Source: Paenarthrobacter nicotinovorans
GTDB lineage: Bacteria; Actinomycetota; Actinomycetes; Actinomycetales; Micrococcaceae
DNA length: 64,000 bases
Assembly (NCBI RefSeq): GCF_021919345.1
Contig: NZ_CP089293.1
Coordinates: 3,906,001 to 3,970,000, forward strand
Direction of reading: 5' to 3'
The first letter of the stretch is position 1; each line of letters starts with the position of its first letter. Under the pieces are notes generated by a model, which was not told the origin of the DNA, searched no databases, and saw nothing but the letters and a program-made list of their open reading frames with translations. Positions 30,762 to 41,772 of the stretch are shown here, one piece after another. The position numbers were made by a program, and so were the translations under genes.

Positions 30762-32726
30762 ATGACGTCCGCTACAGACAGCAGTCTCACCGCCGCAAGC
30801 GTCAATGCCACAGCAGAGGAAGCCCGCGCCGTCGCCGAGGCTGCCCGCGAAACTGAATGGAACCGGCCAAGCTTCGCCAAAGGCCTGTATCTGGGCAGCT
30901 TCGACCTCAGCCTGATCCACCCCTGGCCACAAGCCAAAGCGGACGACGTGGAACGGGGCGAGGAGTTCATGGCCCGGTTGCTGGCGTTTGCCAAAACAAT
31001 GTCCGGCCGGCAGATCGAACGCGACGCCAGGATTCCGGACGAGTATCTGGCCGGGCTCGCTGAGCTTGGCGTGTTCGGCATGAAGATCCCACGCGAATAC
31101 GGCGGACTGGGCCTTTCCCTGGTGTACTACGGCCGGGCCCTCGCCCTCCTGGGTTCAGTCCATCCGAGCCTGGGTGCGCTGATTTCCGCCCACCAATCAA
31201 TCGGCGTCCCCGAGCCCGTCAAGGAGTTCGGCACGCCGGAGCAGAAGAAGGAATACCTGCCGCGCTGCGCCGCCGGCGCCATCACGGCGTTCCTCCTGAC
31301 AGAACCCGACGTCGGCAGCGACCCCGCCCGCATGGGCGCCACTGCCGTACTTTCCGACGACGGCGGTTCTTACCTTCTGGACGGCGTGAAACTCTGGACC
31401 ACCAACGGCGTGATCGCTGAACTCGTTGTGGTCATGGCCAGGGTTCCGGCCCACACCGATCCTGATGGAACCGAGCACAAGGGCGGCATTTCCGCTTTTG
31501 TGGTGGAGATGGACTCGCCCGGCATCACGGTGGAGAACCGGAATGCCTTCATGGGCCTGCGTGGCATCGAGAATGGCGTGACGCGCTTCCACCAGGTGCG
31601 GGTGCCTGCCGCCAACCGGCTCGGGCGGGAGGGGCAGGGGCTGAAGATCGCCCTCACGACCCTGAACACCGGGCGGCTTTCCATCCCCGGCCTCTGCGTC
31701 GCTGCTGGAAAGTGGAGCCTGAAGATTTCCCGGGAGTGGTCCAACGCCCGGACGCAGTGGGGCCGCCCAGTGGGCAAGCACGAGGCCGTGGGCAAGAAGA
31801 TCGCCTTCATCGCAGCCACCACTTTTGCGTTGGAGGCCGTGTTTGAGCTCTCCGCCGAGATGGCCGACGCCGGCCAGAAGGACGTCCGCATCGAGGCCGC
31901 GCTGGCCAAACTGTGGTCCACCGAACTGAGCTGCAGGATCGCCGATGAACTGGTGCAGATCCGTGGCGGCCGCGGCTTCGAAACCGCCGATTCCCTCGAA
32001 GCCCGTGGGGAACGGGCAGTCCCGGCCGAGCAACTCCTCCGGGATCTTCGCATCAACAGGATCTTCGAGGGTTCCAGCGAAATCATGAAACTCCTGATCG
32101 CGCGCGAGGCAGTGGACGCACACCTCGCCGCCGCCGGCGACCTCGCCTCGGCGGACGCAAGCCTGCAGGACAAGGCGAAGGCCGCCGTCGGGGCCTCCGG
32201 CTTCTACGCCCGCTGGTTGCCCAAACTGGTTGCGGGCGCCGGGATGGACCCTCGGTCGTACGCCGAATTCGGGCGGCTCGCCAAGCAGTTGCGCTTTGTT
32301 GAACGCTCCTCGCGCCGCCTCGCCCGGCAGACCTTCTACGGGATGGGACGCTGGCAGGCCAAGCTTGAGCACAAGCAGGCGTTCCTGGGCAGGATCGTGG
32401 ACATCGGGGCCGAGCTGTTCGCCATGGCCGCGTGCTGTTCACGCGCCGAGTCGCTGCTGCGGACCCACCCGGAACAAGGCGCGGCTGCCTTCGAGCTGGC
32501 TGAAGCCTTCTGCGAACAGGCCCGTGTTCGGGTGGATGAGTACTTCGACCAGCTTTGGCGCAACACCGACGACGGCGACCACGACCTCTCGCGGAAAGTC
32601 CTCGACGGCGACTACGCCTGGCTGGAGGCCGGAATCCTGGACCAATCCGAAGGAACAGGCCCCTGGATCGGCGACGCCTCCCCCGGCCCCTCGACCAAGG
32701 AAAACCTCCACCGCAGATACCGGTGA
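30762..32726 (+). CDS. Acyl-CoA dehydrogenase family protein, long form
   Basis: The 654-residue protein carries an acyl-CoA dehydrogenase core at about 70-450: IPREYGGLGLSLVYYGRALALLG, AFLLTEPDVGSDPARMGATA, WTTNGVIAELVVVMAR, FMGLRGIENGVTRFHQVRVP, and RIFEGSSEIMKLLIAREAV, whose Glu is in the usual base position. A further ~200-residue helical C-terminal domain follows, as in VLCAD-type enzymes. It oxidises acyl-CoA thioesters with FAD in beta-oxidation; chain length is unknown. AGAGGAG precedes the start. The YchJ-like gene converges on its 3' end with a 1-bp gap. Confidence 0.93.
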   Translation: MTSATDSSLTAASVNATAEEARAVAEAARETEWNRPSFAKGLYLGSFDLSLIHPWPQAKADDVERGEEFMARLLAFAKTMSGRQIERDARIPDEYLAGLAELGVFGMKIPREYGGLGLSLVYYGRALALLGSVHPSLGALISAHQSIGVPEPVKEFGTPEQKKEYLPRCAAGAITAFLLTEPDVGSDPARMGATAVLSDDGGSYLLDGVKLWTTNGVIAELVVVMARVPAHTDPDGTEHKGGISAFVVEMDSPGITVENRNAFMGLRGIENGVTRFHQVRVPAANRLGREGQGLKIALTTLNTGRLSIPGLCVAAGKWSLKISREWSNARTQWGRPVGKHEAVGKKIAFIAATTFALEAVFELSAEMADAGQKDVRIEAALAKLWSTELSCRIADELVQIRGGRGFETADSLEARGERAVPAEQLLRDLRINRIFEGSSEIMKLLIAREAVDAHLAAAGDLASADASLQDKAKAAVGASGFYARWLPKLVAGAGMDPRSYAEFGRLAKQLRFVERSSRRLARQTFYGMGRWQAKLEHKQAFLGRIVDIGAELFAMAACCSRAESLLRTHPEQGAAAFELAEAFCEQARVRVDEYFDQLWRNTDDGDHDLSRKVLDGDYAWLEAGILDQSEGTGPWIGDASPGPSTKENLHRRYR

Positions 32727-32727
32727 G

Positions 32728-33135
32728 CTACTGGAGCACGTCCCCGTCCACGTAGTACCAACGCTTGCCTTCCCGCACGAAACGGGAGAGTTCACGCTGG
32801 ACGCCGCGTTCGCCGTCGGACCTGTAGTGCGCCGCGAACTCAACGGTGCCCGCCGAGTCGAGCGGGCCGCCGTTGCTCGTGGAAAGGATGTCCAACCTGC
32901 GCCACTGCAGGTCCGGGTCCAGGTCCATGGAGGCGGGCCGGGTGGAGGAATGCCACGTCCGCAACAGATACCCGGGCTCTAGGACCACGAAGGCCGAATA
33001 CCGGGACCGCATGAGTTGCTCTGCGGTGGGCGCCTCGGCCTCCCCGCGATGGAACCGGCCGCAGCATTCGTCGTACTGCTCGCCGGAAAGGCAGGGACAG
33101 GCACCGTTGCGGAGCCGGGTGTGGTCAGGGGTCAC
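32728..33135 (-). CDS. YchJ/UPF0225-family protein with SEC-C zinc motif
   Basis: The 135-residue protein starts with GTG at 33135 (VTPDHTRL). RNGACPCLSGEQYDECCGRFH is a SEC-C type zinc-binding motif, and MRSRYSAFVVLEPGYLLRTWHSSTRP with FAAHYR...FVREGKRWYYVDGDV is the YchJ NTF2-like core. Function is unknown; SEC-C motifs often mediate metal-dependent protein contacts. Upstream in-frame sequence up to 33339 does not resemble the family, so the later GTG is preferred. Confidence 0.85.
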   Translation of the reverse strand: MTPDHTRLRNGACPCLSGEQYDECCGRFHRGEAEAPTAEQLMRSRYSAFVVLEPGYLLRTWHSSTRPASMDLDPDLQWRRLDILSTSNGGPLDSAGTVEFAAHYRSDGERGVQRELSRFVREGKRWYYVDGDVLQ

Positions 33136-33320
33136 GACGCGCCAATCTGGGCTGTAAATGAGAGCTGGGCAACATATTTTCGCATGCGAGATAACAGGTT
33201 CGAAACAACCCTGCCAGAGTGGGCTGCGGCGCGTGATTCCGTCGGTGCGGGACCTTACGCTAGATAAGCAAGCTGGGTGGGCAATGCGCGCATCACAAAA
33301 CGACAGCCAGGGGAGGCTAC

Positions 33321-34094
33321 GTGGAGGATCCGACAACACTCGCCATCAACCTGACGTATTTGGGGACGCTGGGCCTGGCTCTGCTGATGTTCCTCGGCCT
33401 CGGGTTGATTGTCATCATCACTCTGGTGGTTGCCGGAGTGGGACGGCTGGTGTCTGTCATCCTCCTGGCGTTGATTGGCGTCTTCCCCAAGAAGGACACC
33501 ACTCCCATCGTGCACCTTCCCGCTCGGCCCGGGTACGTGCCGGAACGGGTAGTCGGCGCGGACGCAGTTGGCGGCGCGGACGCAGTTGACGGCGCAGCTG
33601 AGGAATCGGCGCCGATCGCGACGCCGGTTGCCGCGCCATCTTCCGCTGCGGTGCCTGCCGCGCCCAAGCGGGACTTGCTCGGAGTGACCCGTCGCCGGAT
33701 CTCAGGTGCGTCGGCCGCCGTCAAGGACGGCGCGTGGAAATCAAAGGTGGACCCCCGGAAGCTGCCCAAACCGGCCGAGGTCAAGTCCGCCGTCGAGCAC
33801 CAAACTGCGCACCACCCGATCGTCGTGGCCGCTGCCAAGGAACCGCCGGTCCTGTCGAAGGACTGGGCGGATGCGGTTGCTGAAGCCGACCGACGCGAGG
33901 CCGAACGGGCCAAGGCCCAGCAGCCACCGCCCATCAAAGTGACGGTCCGCGACCTCGACGAGCCCACGCCGTCGTCAAAGAGCCCGGCACCGGCCAACCC
34001 GCCAAAGAAGCAGGGCCCTGTGACGTCCCCGAAGGGGAAATCCCAAGGCCCCACCAAAAAGGGATCCCTCAGCGGCGCTGCCCGAAACTCCTAG
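33321..34094 (+). CDS. Membrane-anchored low-complexity protein, unknown function
   Basis: The 257-residue protein starts with GTG at 33321 after GGGAGG. Residues about 8-55 form two hydrophobic helices. The rest is Ala/Pro/Lys-rich and probably disordered, including a GADAVGGADAVDGA repeat (about 79-92) and a basic C terminus (PPKKQGPVTSPKGKSQGPTK). It probably sits in the cytoplasmic membrane with a cytosolic tail. No family was recognised and the neighbours give no hint. Confidence 0.75.
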   Translation: MEDPTTLAINLTYLGTLGLALLMFLGLGLIVIITLVVAGVGRLVSVILLALIGVFPKKDTTPIVHLPARPGYVPERVVGADAVGGADAVDGAAEESAPIATPVAAPSSAAVPAAPKRDLLGVTRRRISGASAAVKDGAWKSKVDPRKLPKPAEVKSAVEHQTAHHPIVVAAAKEPPVLSKDWADAVAEADRREAERAKAQQPPPIKVTVRDLDEPTPSSKSPAPANPPKKQGPVTSPKGKSQGPTKKGSLSGAARNS

Positions 34095-34109
34095 CTCGGG
34101 CGTGCCGGG

Positions 34110-34601
34110 CTAAGCGGCCAACTGACGGAACGCTGCGCCATGGTAGATCAGCGGCTTGGACTCGAGGTTGACGGTGGTTGCCTTGACCTCAAGAACCACG
34201 ATCGCGTGATCCCCGGCGGGCGTTTCTGAAACTATTTCGCATTCGAAACCCAACACGGCCCCATCGATCAGCACCGCGCCCGAGTCCCTGACACTCGTGT
34301 CCAGCCCGGCGAAGCGGTCCCTCGTTTTGGACGAGAGCTGGAGGCAGGCAGCTTCCTGCCCCTCAGCCAGGACCGAGACGCCAAGCCGCTGGGCCTGGCG
34401 CAGTTTGGGCCACGTTGTGGACGAGTTCTGCACTGCGAACATGACCAGCGGCGGCTCCAGTGAAACGCCCACGGTGAAGGACGACGCCACCAGCGCTTCC
34501 GGCGTGAAATCCACCATCGCGCTGAAGGCGGCAACTCCGGAGGGGAACTGCGCAAAAGCCGCCTTGATGGCCGCCGTTTCTTCCACTGTGGTCTGTGTCA
34601 T
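34110..34601 (-). CDS. Flavin reductase-like FMN-binding protein
   Basis: The 163-residue protein fits the flavin reductase domain family (HpaC type): FAQFPSGVAAFSA (where related proteins have FxTGVxV), EALVASSFTVGVSLEPPLVMFAVQNSST (the S-F-T and S-L-x-P-P signature), SVLAEGQ and GDHAIVVLEV. Such enzymes supply reduced FMN to a monooxygenase, but no partner oxygenase is adjacent. It converges with the preceding gene with a 15-bp gap. Confidence 0.88.
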   Translation of the reverse strand: MTQTTVEETAAIKAAFAQFPSGVAAFSAMVDFTPEALVASSFTVGVSLEPPLVMFAVQNSSTTWPKLRQAQRLGVSVLAEGQEAACLQLSSKTRDRFAGLDTSVRDSGAVLIDGAVLGFECEIVSETPAGDHAIVVLEVKATTVNLESKPLIYHGAAFRQLAA

Positions 34602-34878
34602 CCCGCTGTCCCTTTCGTGCGTTTCCTAAGTTCCTTTCCCATAATTCACCCGCTTGGAAGAACGGCAATATTTGTTGATCCGCAAGACATTTGTGTTGCC
34701 GTGTGTCAAGAAATGTCGCGAAGTAAGGCCTCTTCCATTACCCCGCAAGACGAAAAACGAAGAACTTCTACCATTTGCGTTTATGCCTCCGGCGGCCGTG
34801 TGTAGCCTCGATTGAACATCCCGTCCACGCCGCTGACCCAGGCGTCGACCCAGCACTATCCATCCACAGGAAGCCGAC

Positions 34879-35913
34879 ATGAGCCTCAACGAGCTACGAA
34901 CGCTTGGACGCACTGGCGCCCTGATCAGCCCGCTCACCCTGGGCACCCTGAACTTCGGCACCGGCGCCGCGCCCACAGGTCCCGCAGAGAGCATCCGGAT
35001 CATCAAGGCCGCGCTCGACGCCGGTATCACCAGCATCGACACTGCAGACATCTACTCACAAGGGGAATCCGAAACCGTGGTGGGCCAGGCGATCCACAGC
35101 CGGCGCGACGACGTCTTCCTCGCCACCAAGTTCCACGGGCAAATGGGATCCAACCCCGCGCACGCCGGCAACTCCCGCCGCTGGATTGTCCGGGCTGTCG
35201 AGGACAGCTTGCGGCGTCTGAACACGGACAGGATCGACCTCTACCAGGCACACCGCCCGGACTACAACACCGACCTCCTGGAAACCATCACTGCCCTCAA
35301 CGACCTCATCCGCCAGGGCAAGATCCTCTACTACGGCACGTCCGTGTTCAGCCCGGCCCAACTCGTTGAGGCCCAGTGGATCGCCAACACCAACCACTTG
35401 ACCCCTCCGGTCGTGGACCAAGTGCCCTATTCGCTTCTGGTGCGTGCCAACGAACGCGACGTCTTCCCCATCACCCAGCAGTACGGCGTCGGGGTCTTGA
35501 GCTACGGACCGCTCGACGGCGGGTGGCTGGCAGGCGGTTACCGGGTCGGGGCCGGGCAGCCCGAGAGTTCGCGTTTTTCCGCACTTCCCGGCCGCTTCGA
35601 TGTGAACGCGCCGTTCAACCAAGGCAAACTGCACGCCGCGGACGCCCTGGCCCAACTCGCGGCACGCCACGGATTGACGCTCATCCAGTTGGCAGTCGCC
35701 TTTGCCCTGAACCACCCGGCAGTGACCAGCGTGATCATCGGCCCCCGCACCGAGGAGCACCTGACCGATTACCTGAAAGCCGCGGACGTGGTGCTGAGCG
35801 AGTCCGTCCTGGATGAAATCGACGACATCGTGGCGCCCGCAGTCAACTTCCTCGAACGCGACGCCGGCACCGTTGCCCCGCACCTCGAGTACCCGGAACT
35901 ACGACGCCGGTAG
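34879..35913 (+). CDS. Aldo/keto reductase
   Basis: The 344-residue protein has the AKR tetrad context: DTADIYSQGESE (Asp and Tyr), FLATKFHG (Lys) and YQAHRPD (His), plus SVFSPAQLVEAQW and a C-terminal NADPH-binding loop VIIGPRTEEHL. It resembles the Kvbeta/YajO-like group of soluble NADPH reductases. The substrate is unknown. No clear operon partner; an inverted repeat follows at 35931. The 277 bp upstream contain only a weak inverted repeat GACATTT...AAATGTC (34686-34717). Confidence 0.92.
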   Translation: MSLNELRTLGRTGALISPLTLGTLNFGTGAAPTGPAESIRIIKAALDAGITSIDTADIYSQGESETVVGQAIHSRRDDVFLATKFHGQMGSNPAHAGNSRRWIVRAVEDSLRRLNTDRIDLYQAHRPDYNTDLLETITALNDLIRQGKILYYGTSVFSPAQLVEAQWIANTNHLTPPVVDQVPYSLLVRANERDVFPITQQYGVGVLSYGPLDGGWLAGGYRVGAGQPESSRFSALPGRFDVNAPFNQGKLHAADALAQLAARHGLTLIQLAVAFALNHPAVTSVIIGPRTEEHLTDYLKAADVVLSESVLDEIDDIVAPAVNFLERDAGTVAPHLEYPELRRR

Positions 35914-35930
35914 CCGTCTTCCGTTGTGGG

Positions 35931-35975
35931 GCCTGCTCTGCGTTCTTTGCGCCTGTTTTAGCGCGCAGAGCGGGC
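35931..35975 (+). terminator. Inverted repeat after aldo/keto reductase
   Basis: GCCTGCTCTGCG and CGCAGAGCGGGC form a 12-bp stem with one mismatch around a loop of about 21 bp. It lies 17 bp after the stop codon and is a probable transcription end, although no T tract follows. Confidence 0.5.
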
Positions 35976-36076
35976 CTCGCAACGAGGTATTGACGCAGGT
36001 TCGCCCCGGCGTGATCCTTGTCCTAAGTGCTGCGGCACTCCGCAGCGTTTAGCTTCCAGTAGAACGCCGCCGTCCC

Positions 36077-37180
36077 ATGTCCAATGATCACCTCCAACAA
36101 CGGGCCACGAAAGCCGTCGTCACCGGGCAGCCCACCGATGGACCCCTGACCCACGAAGAGTTGCAGCTTTCCGGGCGGAACCATTCGATGCCGCTGGAGG
36201 CCCTGCACGACGACATCACTCCGGCCGGCCTGCACTACCTGCTGATCCACTTCGACATCCCGCATCTGTCACCTGAGACGTGGCGGTTGCGACTGGGCGG
36301 GGCTGTCGACCACACGCTTGAACTCAGCCTCGAGGACATCAAAGCGCGGCCGGCTGTCACCATGCCCGTCACTCTCGAATGCGCGGGAAACGGCCGCTCG
36401 CTTCTGGAACCCCGCCCCTTGAGCCAGCCCTGGGTGCTTGGCGCGGTGGGCACAGCCGAGTGGACCGGAACTCCCTTGGCGCCCCTGCTGGAGGAGGCAG
36501 GGTTGGCGGGTGACGTCGTCGAACTTGTTTTTACCGGTGCCGACAACGGTGTCCAAGGCGGCGTCGAAGAGCCGTATGCCCGCAGTCTTTCCGTCGCCGA
36601 GGCCATGCACCCCGAAGTGATGCTGGTCTATGCCATGAATGGCCAGCCTTTGCCGCTGCAGCATGGATTCCCGTTGAGGCTCCTGGTCCCTGGTTGGTAC
36701 GGGATGGCGAGTGTGAAGTGGTTGACGTCGATCGAAGCAGTGACGTCGCGGTTCATGGGATGGCAGCAGTCCGTGGCCTATCACTATCTGCAGGGTCCGG
36801 ATGGGCCCGGCATTCCTGTCACCCATATCCGTGTGCGGTCCCTGATGGTGCCGCCGGGGATCCCGGAATTCTTCACCCGGCGACGGATCGTGGACGCCGG
36901 CCCGGTGATGCTGCACGGCCGTGCATGGTCCGGACACGGTGAAGTGGAGCGGGTGGAAGTGGGGATCGACGGCGAATGGATGCCTGCGCACTTGGATCCG
37001 GCGCTGGGGGACTTCGCGTGGCGGTCGTGGTCCATGGTGTGGGTCGCGAGCCCAGGGGAACACCTGTTGCGGTGCCGGGCCATGGATACCTCGGGCGCGC
37101 TGCAGCCTACCGAGCAGGTGTGGAACTACCAGGGTATCGGGAACAACATGGCGCAGCGGGTTGAGGTGACGGTGCGGTAG
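36077..37180 (+). CDS. Sulfite oxidase-like molybdopterin oxidoreductase
   Basis: The 367-residue protein has the sulfite-oxidase fold: the molybdenum-ligand cysteine in TLECAGNGR (Cys102), YGMASVKWLTSIEAV, and a C-terminal Mo-cofactor dimerisation domain (about 245-365: GRAWSGHGEVERVEVGIDGEWMPA). No signal peptide or Tat motif is present, so it is probably cytosolic. The family oxidises sulfite or reduces S- or N-oxides. The protein lacks the cytochrome b5 domain of animal sulfite oxidase, so the electron partner is separate and unidentified. Confidence 0.92.
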   Translation: MSNDHLQQRATKAVVTGQPTDGPLTHEELQLSGRNHSMPLEALHDDITPAGLHYLLIHFDIPHLSPETWRLRLGGAVDHTLELSLEDIKARPAVTMPVTLECAGNGRSLLEPRPLSQPWVLGAVGTAEWTGTPLAPLLEEAGLAGDVVELVFTGADNGVQGGVEEPYARSLSVAEAMHPEVMLVYAMNGQPLPLQHGFPLRLLVPGWYGMASVKWLTSIEAVTSRFMGWQQSVAYHYLQGPDGPGIPVTHIRVRSLMVPPGIPEFFTRRRIVDAGPVMLHGRAWSGHGEVERVEVGIDGEWMPAHLDPALGDFAWRSWSMVWVASPGEHLLRCRAMDTSGALQPTEQVWNYQGIGNNMAQRVEVTVR

Positions 37181-37220
37181 TTTCCCTGGGTTCCCTGGCG
37201 CCCCCTGAGAACGCCGCGAC

Positions 37221-37258
37221 GGTGCGAGTTCGCCGGAGCGTTCCAGCGAACTCGCACC
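37221..37258 (+). terminator. Inverted repeat after molybdopterin oxidoreductase
   Basis: Perfect 13-bp arms GGTGCGAGTTCGC and GCGAACTCGCACC flank a 12-bp loop and are followed by TTTCCC. Probable terminator 40 bp after the stop codon. Confidence 0.6.
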
Positions 37259-37328
37259 TTTCCCGCGTTCCGGACTTCTTCCAGCGTTCTCGTCGTGCAC
37301 GTGACGCCCGGTTAGACTCGTTCAGATC

Positions 37329-37706
37329 ATGAGTATTCCGTCGTCATCCCCAGCAAACGTCCGCGTTGATGCCTGGTTGTGGGCGATCCGAGCCTACAAA
37401 ACCCGCTCCGCCGCCACAGCCGCCTGCCGTGCCGGGCACATCCGGATCAACGGGAACCCGGCCAAGGCATCGCAAAGCGTGATCATCGGCGACACCATCC
37501 GGGTCCGGGAATCCGGCTGGGAACGGATCCTCGAAGTGCGACGACTCATCGCCAAACGCGTAGGAGCCGAGGCCGCGTCGCACTGTTTCACCGACCACAC
37601 TCCGCCGAGGCCCGTGGCTCCCAAGCTTGGACTCCCCCAGCGCGACCGCGGAGCCGGCCGGCCCACCAAGAAGGACCGCCGGGACATGGAGAAGCTGCGG
37701 GGCTGA
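37329..37706 (+). CDS. S4-domain RNA-binding protein (Hsp15/HslR-like)
   Basis: The 125-residue protein has an S4 domain at about 12-70 (RVDAWLWAIRAYKTRSAATAACRAGHIRINGNPAKASQSVIIGDTIRV) and a basic C terminus (GAGRPTKKDRRDMEKLRG). Hsp15-like proteins bind 50S subunits carrying stalled nascent chains. No Shine-Dalgarno sequence is visible; a TAGACT -10-like hexamer ends 10 bp before the ATG, so the message may have almost no leader. Confidence 0.9.
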   Translation: MSIPSSSPANVRVDAWLWAIRAYKTRSAATAACRAGHIRINGNPAKASQSVIIGDTIRVRESGWERILEVRRLIAKRVGAEAASHCFTDHTPPRPVAPKLGLPQRDRGAGRPTKKDRRDMEKLRG

Positions 37707-37919
37707 CCTTGCGGTGTACCACGCAAATTTTGCTGGATCATCAGGCTGGGCGCCGGCCAGAAACCGTGGAATCCGTGTGATTTCAAGGCATGCCCATGCG
37801 GATCATTCAGCAGAATATTCCTGGCACTTATCCACAGGGCCATACTTCTGACGTGAATCCCCCGCGCACGCTGCTTAGACTGGCCGCCACACCGTCGAAC
37901 AGCTGTTGGGGAGCTTGTC

Positions 37920-39529
<1,610 letters not shown>

Positions 39530-39843
39530 GGCCTCGGAACAGTAGCTTCCTGACCCGTTTTGAACCCGAAACAGCTCGAAACCGCGGGAAAAGCGCGCTC
39601 AACGGCCTCAAACAAGGTCACAAAGCCACACCAAACGGGTGCCGACGTCGAAGTTTTGGGAAAGACCCGTGCCGCCACCACCCACTTTGACCGCCAAACC
39701 CCGGGCGACACACCGCACAGACGGCGTGTCAGACCCAACACAGATCCAAAGTAGGTCGGAGCGGCACACGCAAAGGCGAGAACCAGGTGTTAAAGCAAGA
39801 AAGCACCAGTTCCGAAGAACCGATGCTTCCCGCCGGCTGGATC
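39530..39843. other. Intergenic region with no recognised feature
   Basis: These 314 bp lie between convergent genes. Short frames exist but none has family signatures or an RBS. No strong hairpin was seen. Confidence 0.5.
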
Positions 39844-40305
39844 CTAGGAGAACCAGGTACCCGGAGGGCCCATGAACAGAAGGAAGCTGAACACTGCACC
39901 CACAGCCACCAGGGTCACCACAACCGCGAGGATTGGATTGCGAAGGACCCAGGCTTGAGCCTTTTCAAAGCCCCCACGCGGCGTATCTCCCCCAGCGGCC
40001 AAACGCCACCCACCGGCCAGGAGACCCCGGCGATCCAGCGACTTCTCCATCGGGATGGTGGCATAGGGAATCACAGCGGAGCCGATGGCGAGCAGGCCAG
40101 TCCGCGTTGTCCACTTCTGGTTGATCCAGGTGAAGGCGGCCGTCGCTGCGTAGCAAAGGAACACGAAGCCGTGGATGCCTCCGGCGATACTCACGCCGAG
40201 GTCAGTGGTCTTCGTGACGTATTTAAGGAACAGCCCGATCAGCAGCAGCGTCCATGTCACGGCCTCGGCAAAAGCGACGGTACGGAACAGGGCACGGGGC
40301 TGCAT
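39844..40305 (-). CDS. DUF3817-family membrane protein
   Basis: The 153-residue protein starts at 40305 after AGAGGA. It has an RTVAFAEAVTWTLLLIGLFLKY segment, GGIHGFVFLCYAATAAF, a third helix and an added C-terminal helix (about 125-148), matching the DUF3817 three-to-four-helix pattern. Function is unknown. A longer reading to 40374 is possible but adds only charged residues without an RBS. Confidence 0.85.
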   Translation of the reverse strand: MQPRALFRTVAFAEAVTWTLLLIGLFLKYVTKTTDLGVSIAGGIHGFVFLCYAATAAFTWINQKWTTRTGLLAIGSAVIPYATIPMEKSLDRRGLLAGGWRLAAGGDTPRGGFEKAQAWVLRNPILAVVVTLVAVGAVFSFLLFMGPPGTWFS

Positions 40306-40370
40306 GGAAGTCCTCTGGTTGAGATCTGGAGTCACGTCCAATTTACCGTGGCGGCCGGGCTCCGTCAGAA

Positions 40371-40988
40371 TCACCCCTGCCCAGGGAGCGCCAGTCTGTT
40401 CCGGATGCGCGAGTCGCCGAATTCAATGGCCACCGGAGCGATCTCCACGGGCGGCTCGTGTCGCGACCGCGCCCTTCCCACGGCAATGTGCGGCAACCAG
40501 CGCGGAGACCTGTAGCCCAAAGCGGGTGAGCCCAGGATGAAGTCATCGATGTTGTCGAGGCCAAGATCATCAAGAAGCACGTGCAAGCCCTGCACCAGAA
40601 GCGCTTGGTAGTCGTGAACTTCCTGGGGAACGTCCACCTCAAGCCCCATCAGCCGACCGCCACCCAGCGGGACCACTTTGTCCGACTTACCCAGAAACCC
40701 CTGCAGCACCGGCAGTTCCGTCAACCAGCTCGTAATCTCGGGCAGAACCCTCTCCGGCGTCGCCCTTCCTTTGGTCCACGCGGCAATATCATCTGCGAGT
40801 TCGTGGAGGATCCCCACGTGCAGCAGCGTCATGTGCAGCCCTTGCGGCTTGCGCAGCGAATCAACGAATCGCTTGAGGCCCTCGTAATCGGCCTGCCCGC
40901 CACCGATCCGAAGGACAGGAACCTCTACCGTGATGCGGGGTTGACCCGCGGTGCTTCCAGTGGGGCTGCCGGCCGTCATGGACGCCAT
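40371..40988 (-). CDS. 2H phosphoesterase / 2'-5' RNA ligase-like protein
   Basis: The ~205-residue protein has two histidine motifs of the 2H superfamily about 120 residues apart: LHMTLLHVG and LPHIAVGRA. 2H enzymes cleave 2',3'-cyclic phosphates or 2'-5' RNA bonds. The first histidine motif fits HxTL well; the second (HIAV) is a looser HxxV. The RNA substrate is unknown. Starts at 40988 or 40979 are equally plausible. It is 65 bp upstream of the DUF3817 gene in the same direction. Confidence 0.65.
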   Translation of the reverse strand: MASMTAGSPTGSTAGQPRITVEVPVLRIGGGQADYEGLKRFVDSLRKPQGLHMTLLHVGILHELADDIAAWTKGRATPERVLPEITSWLTELPVLQGFLGKSDKVVPLGGGRLMGLEVDVPQEVHDYQALLVQGLHVLLDDLGLDNIDDFILGSPALGYRSPRWLPHIAVGRARSRHEPPVEIAPVAIEFGDSRIRNRLALPGQG

Positions 40989-41057
40989 TATCCGCCGATC
41001 ACCCACGCAGCGGGAGGCCGACGGCGAAAGGCACCTGCCGCCGTCGGCCTCCTTGGG

Positions 41058-41564
41058 CTATTTCCTGGCGCGCGCCTGGACCAGATTGGCGAACGGGAGG
41101 CGTCCGTGAGCGGCAACGAACGCGGCGTGATAATCGGCTTCGGCTGCACTCAGCCCCTCCGGCGGCAGTTCCTTCCAAGCGATGACCAGGTCCAGGGCGT
41201 CGCGCAGCTGCCAAATGAGGCGCGCATCCCACACGACGGTTGGTCGCCCGCGGCCGTAATCCATGAACTCCTGGATTTGCTTGCGTAGCCCCCGGTTGCC
41301 TTGACTGCCCGCGCTGGCTTTGCCGATGTAGAGCACTGAGGCGTCTGTAAGCCACTCGGACGCGAGTGCTTCGCGCTTCAATGATGGGTCCTTCTTCTTG
41401 AAGGTCCCGGCGGTGCTCTTGTTCAGAAAGACCGGTTCAAATCCGGCCGGGCGAAGGACCACGAATATCCCGGGTCCTTGTGGGATCCGCATGGGATCGA
41501 GTTCGTCGAGTGGTCGGAATCCGGTGAATCCGTCCTCGGTGAGGGTCTTTTTGGTGAAGAGCAT
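41058..41564 (-). CDS. GIY-YIG-like protein
   Basis: The 168-residue protein has GPGIFVVLRP (a GIY-like strand) and, about 55 residues later, VLYIGKASAGSQGNRGLRKQIQEFMDYGRG (the YIG strand and an arginine-bearing helix), then LRDALDLVIAWKE with a possible catalytic Glu. The spacing between GIF and YIG is longer than usual. It may be a nuclease or an inactive fold member. It lies 70 bp downstream of the 2H phosphoesterase gene's stop region in the same direction and borders the nuclease-rich island. Confidence 0.6.
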   Translation of the reverse strand: MLFTKKTLTEDGFTGFRPLDELDPMRIPQGPGIFVVLRPAGFEPVFLNKSTAGTFKKKDPSLKREALASEWLTDASVLYIGKASAGSQGNRGLRKQIQEFMDYGRGRPTVVWDARLIWQLRDALDLVIAWKELPPEGLSAAEADYHAAFVAAHGRLPFANLVQARARK

Positions 41565-41772
41565 GATCCATTGTGTCAAGCACCCGTCACACATCCCGCT
41601 GCCACCGGCCCGAAGCCTCCTCATGACCACTTGTAGCTTAAAGTGTTCACGGCTGCTGAGCAGCCGACTCATCACTCCATTCGCATAAATAGGGGGACTA
41701 TTTGCGCACCCAGAACCGGCTGTCCCACAGCCACCCTCCACTTCAAGCCCCAGTTGTGGGAGGCCATACATC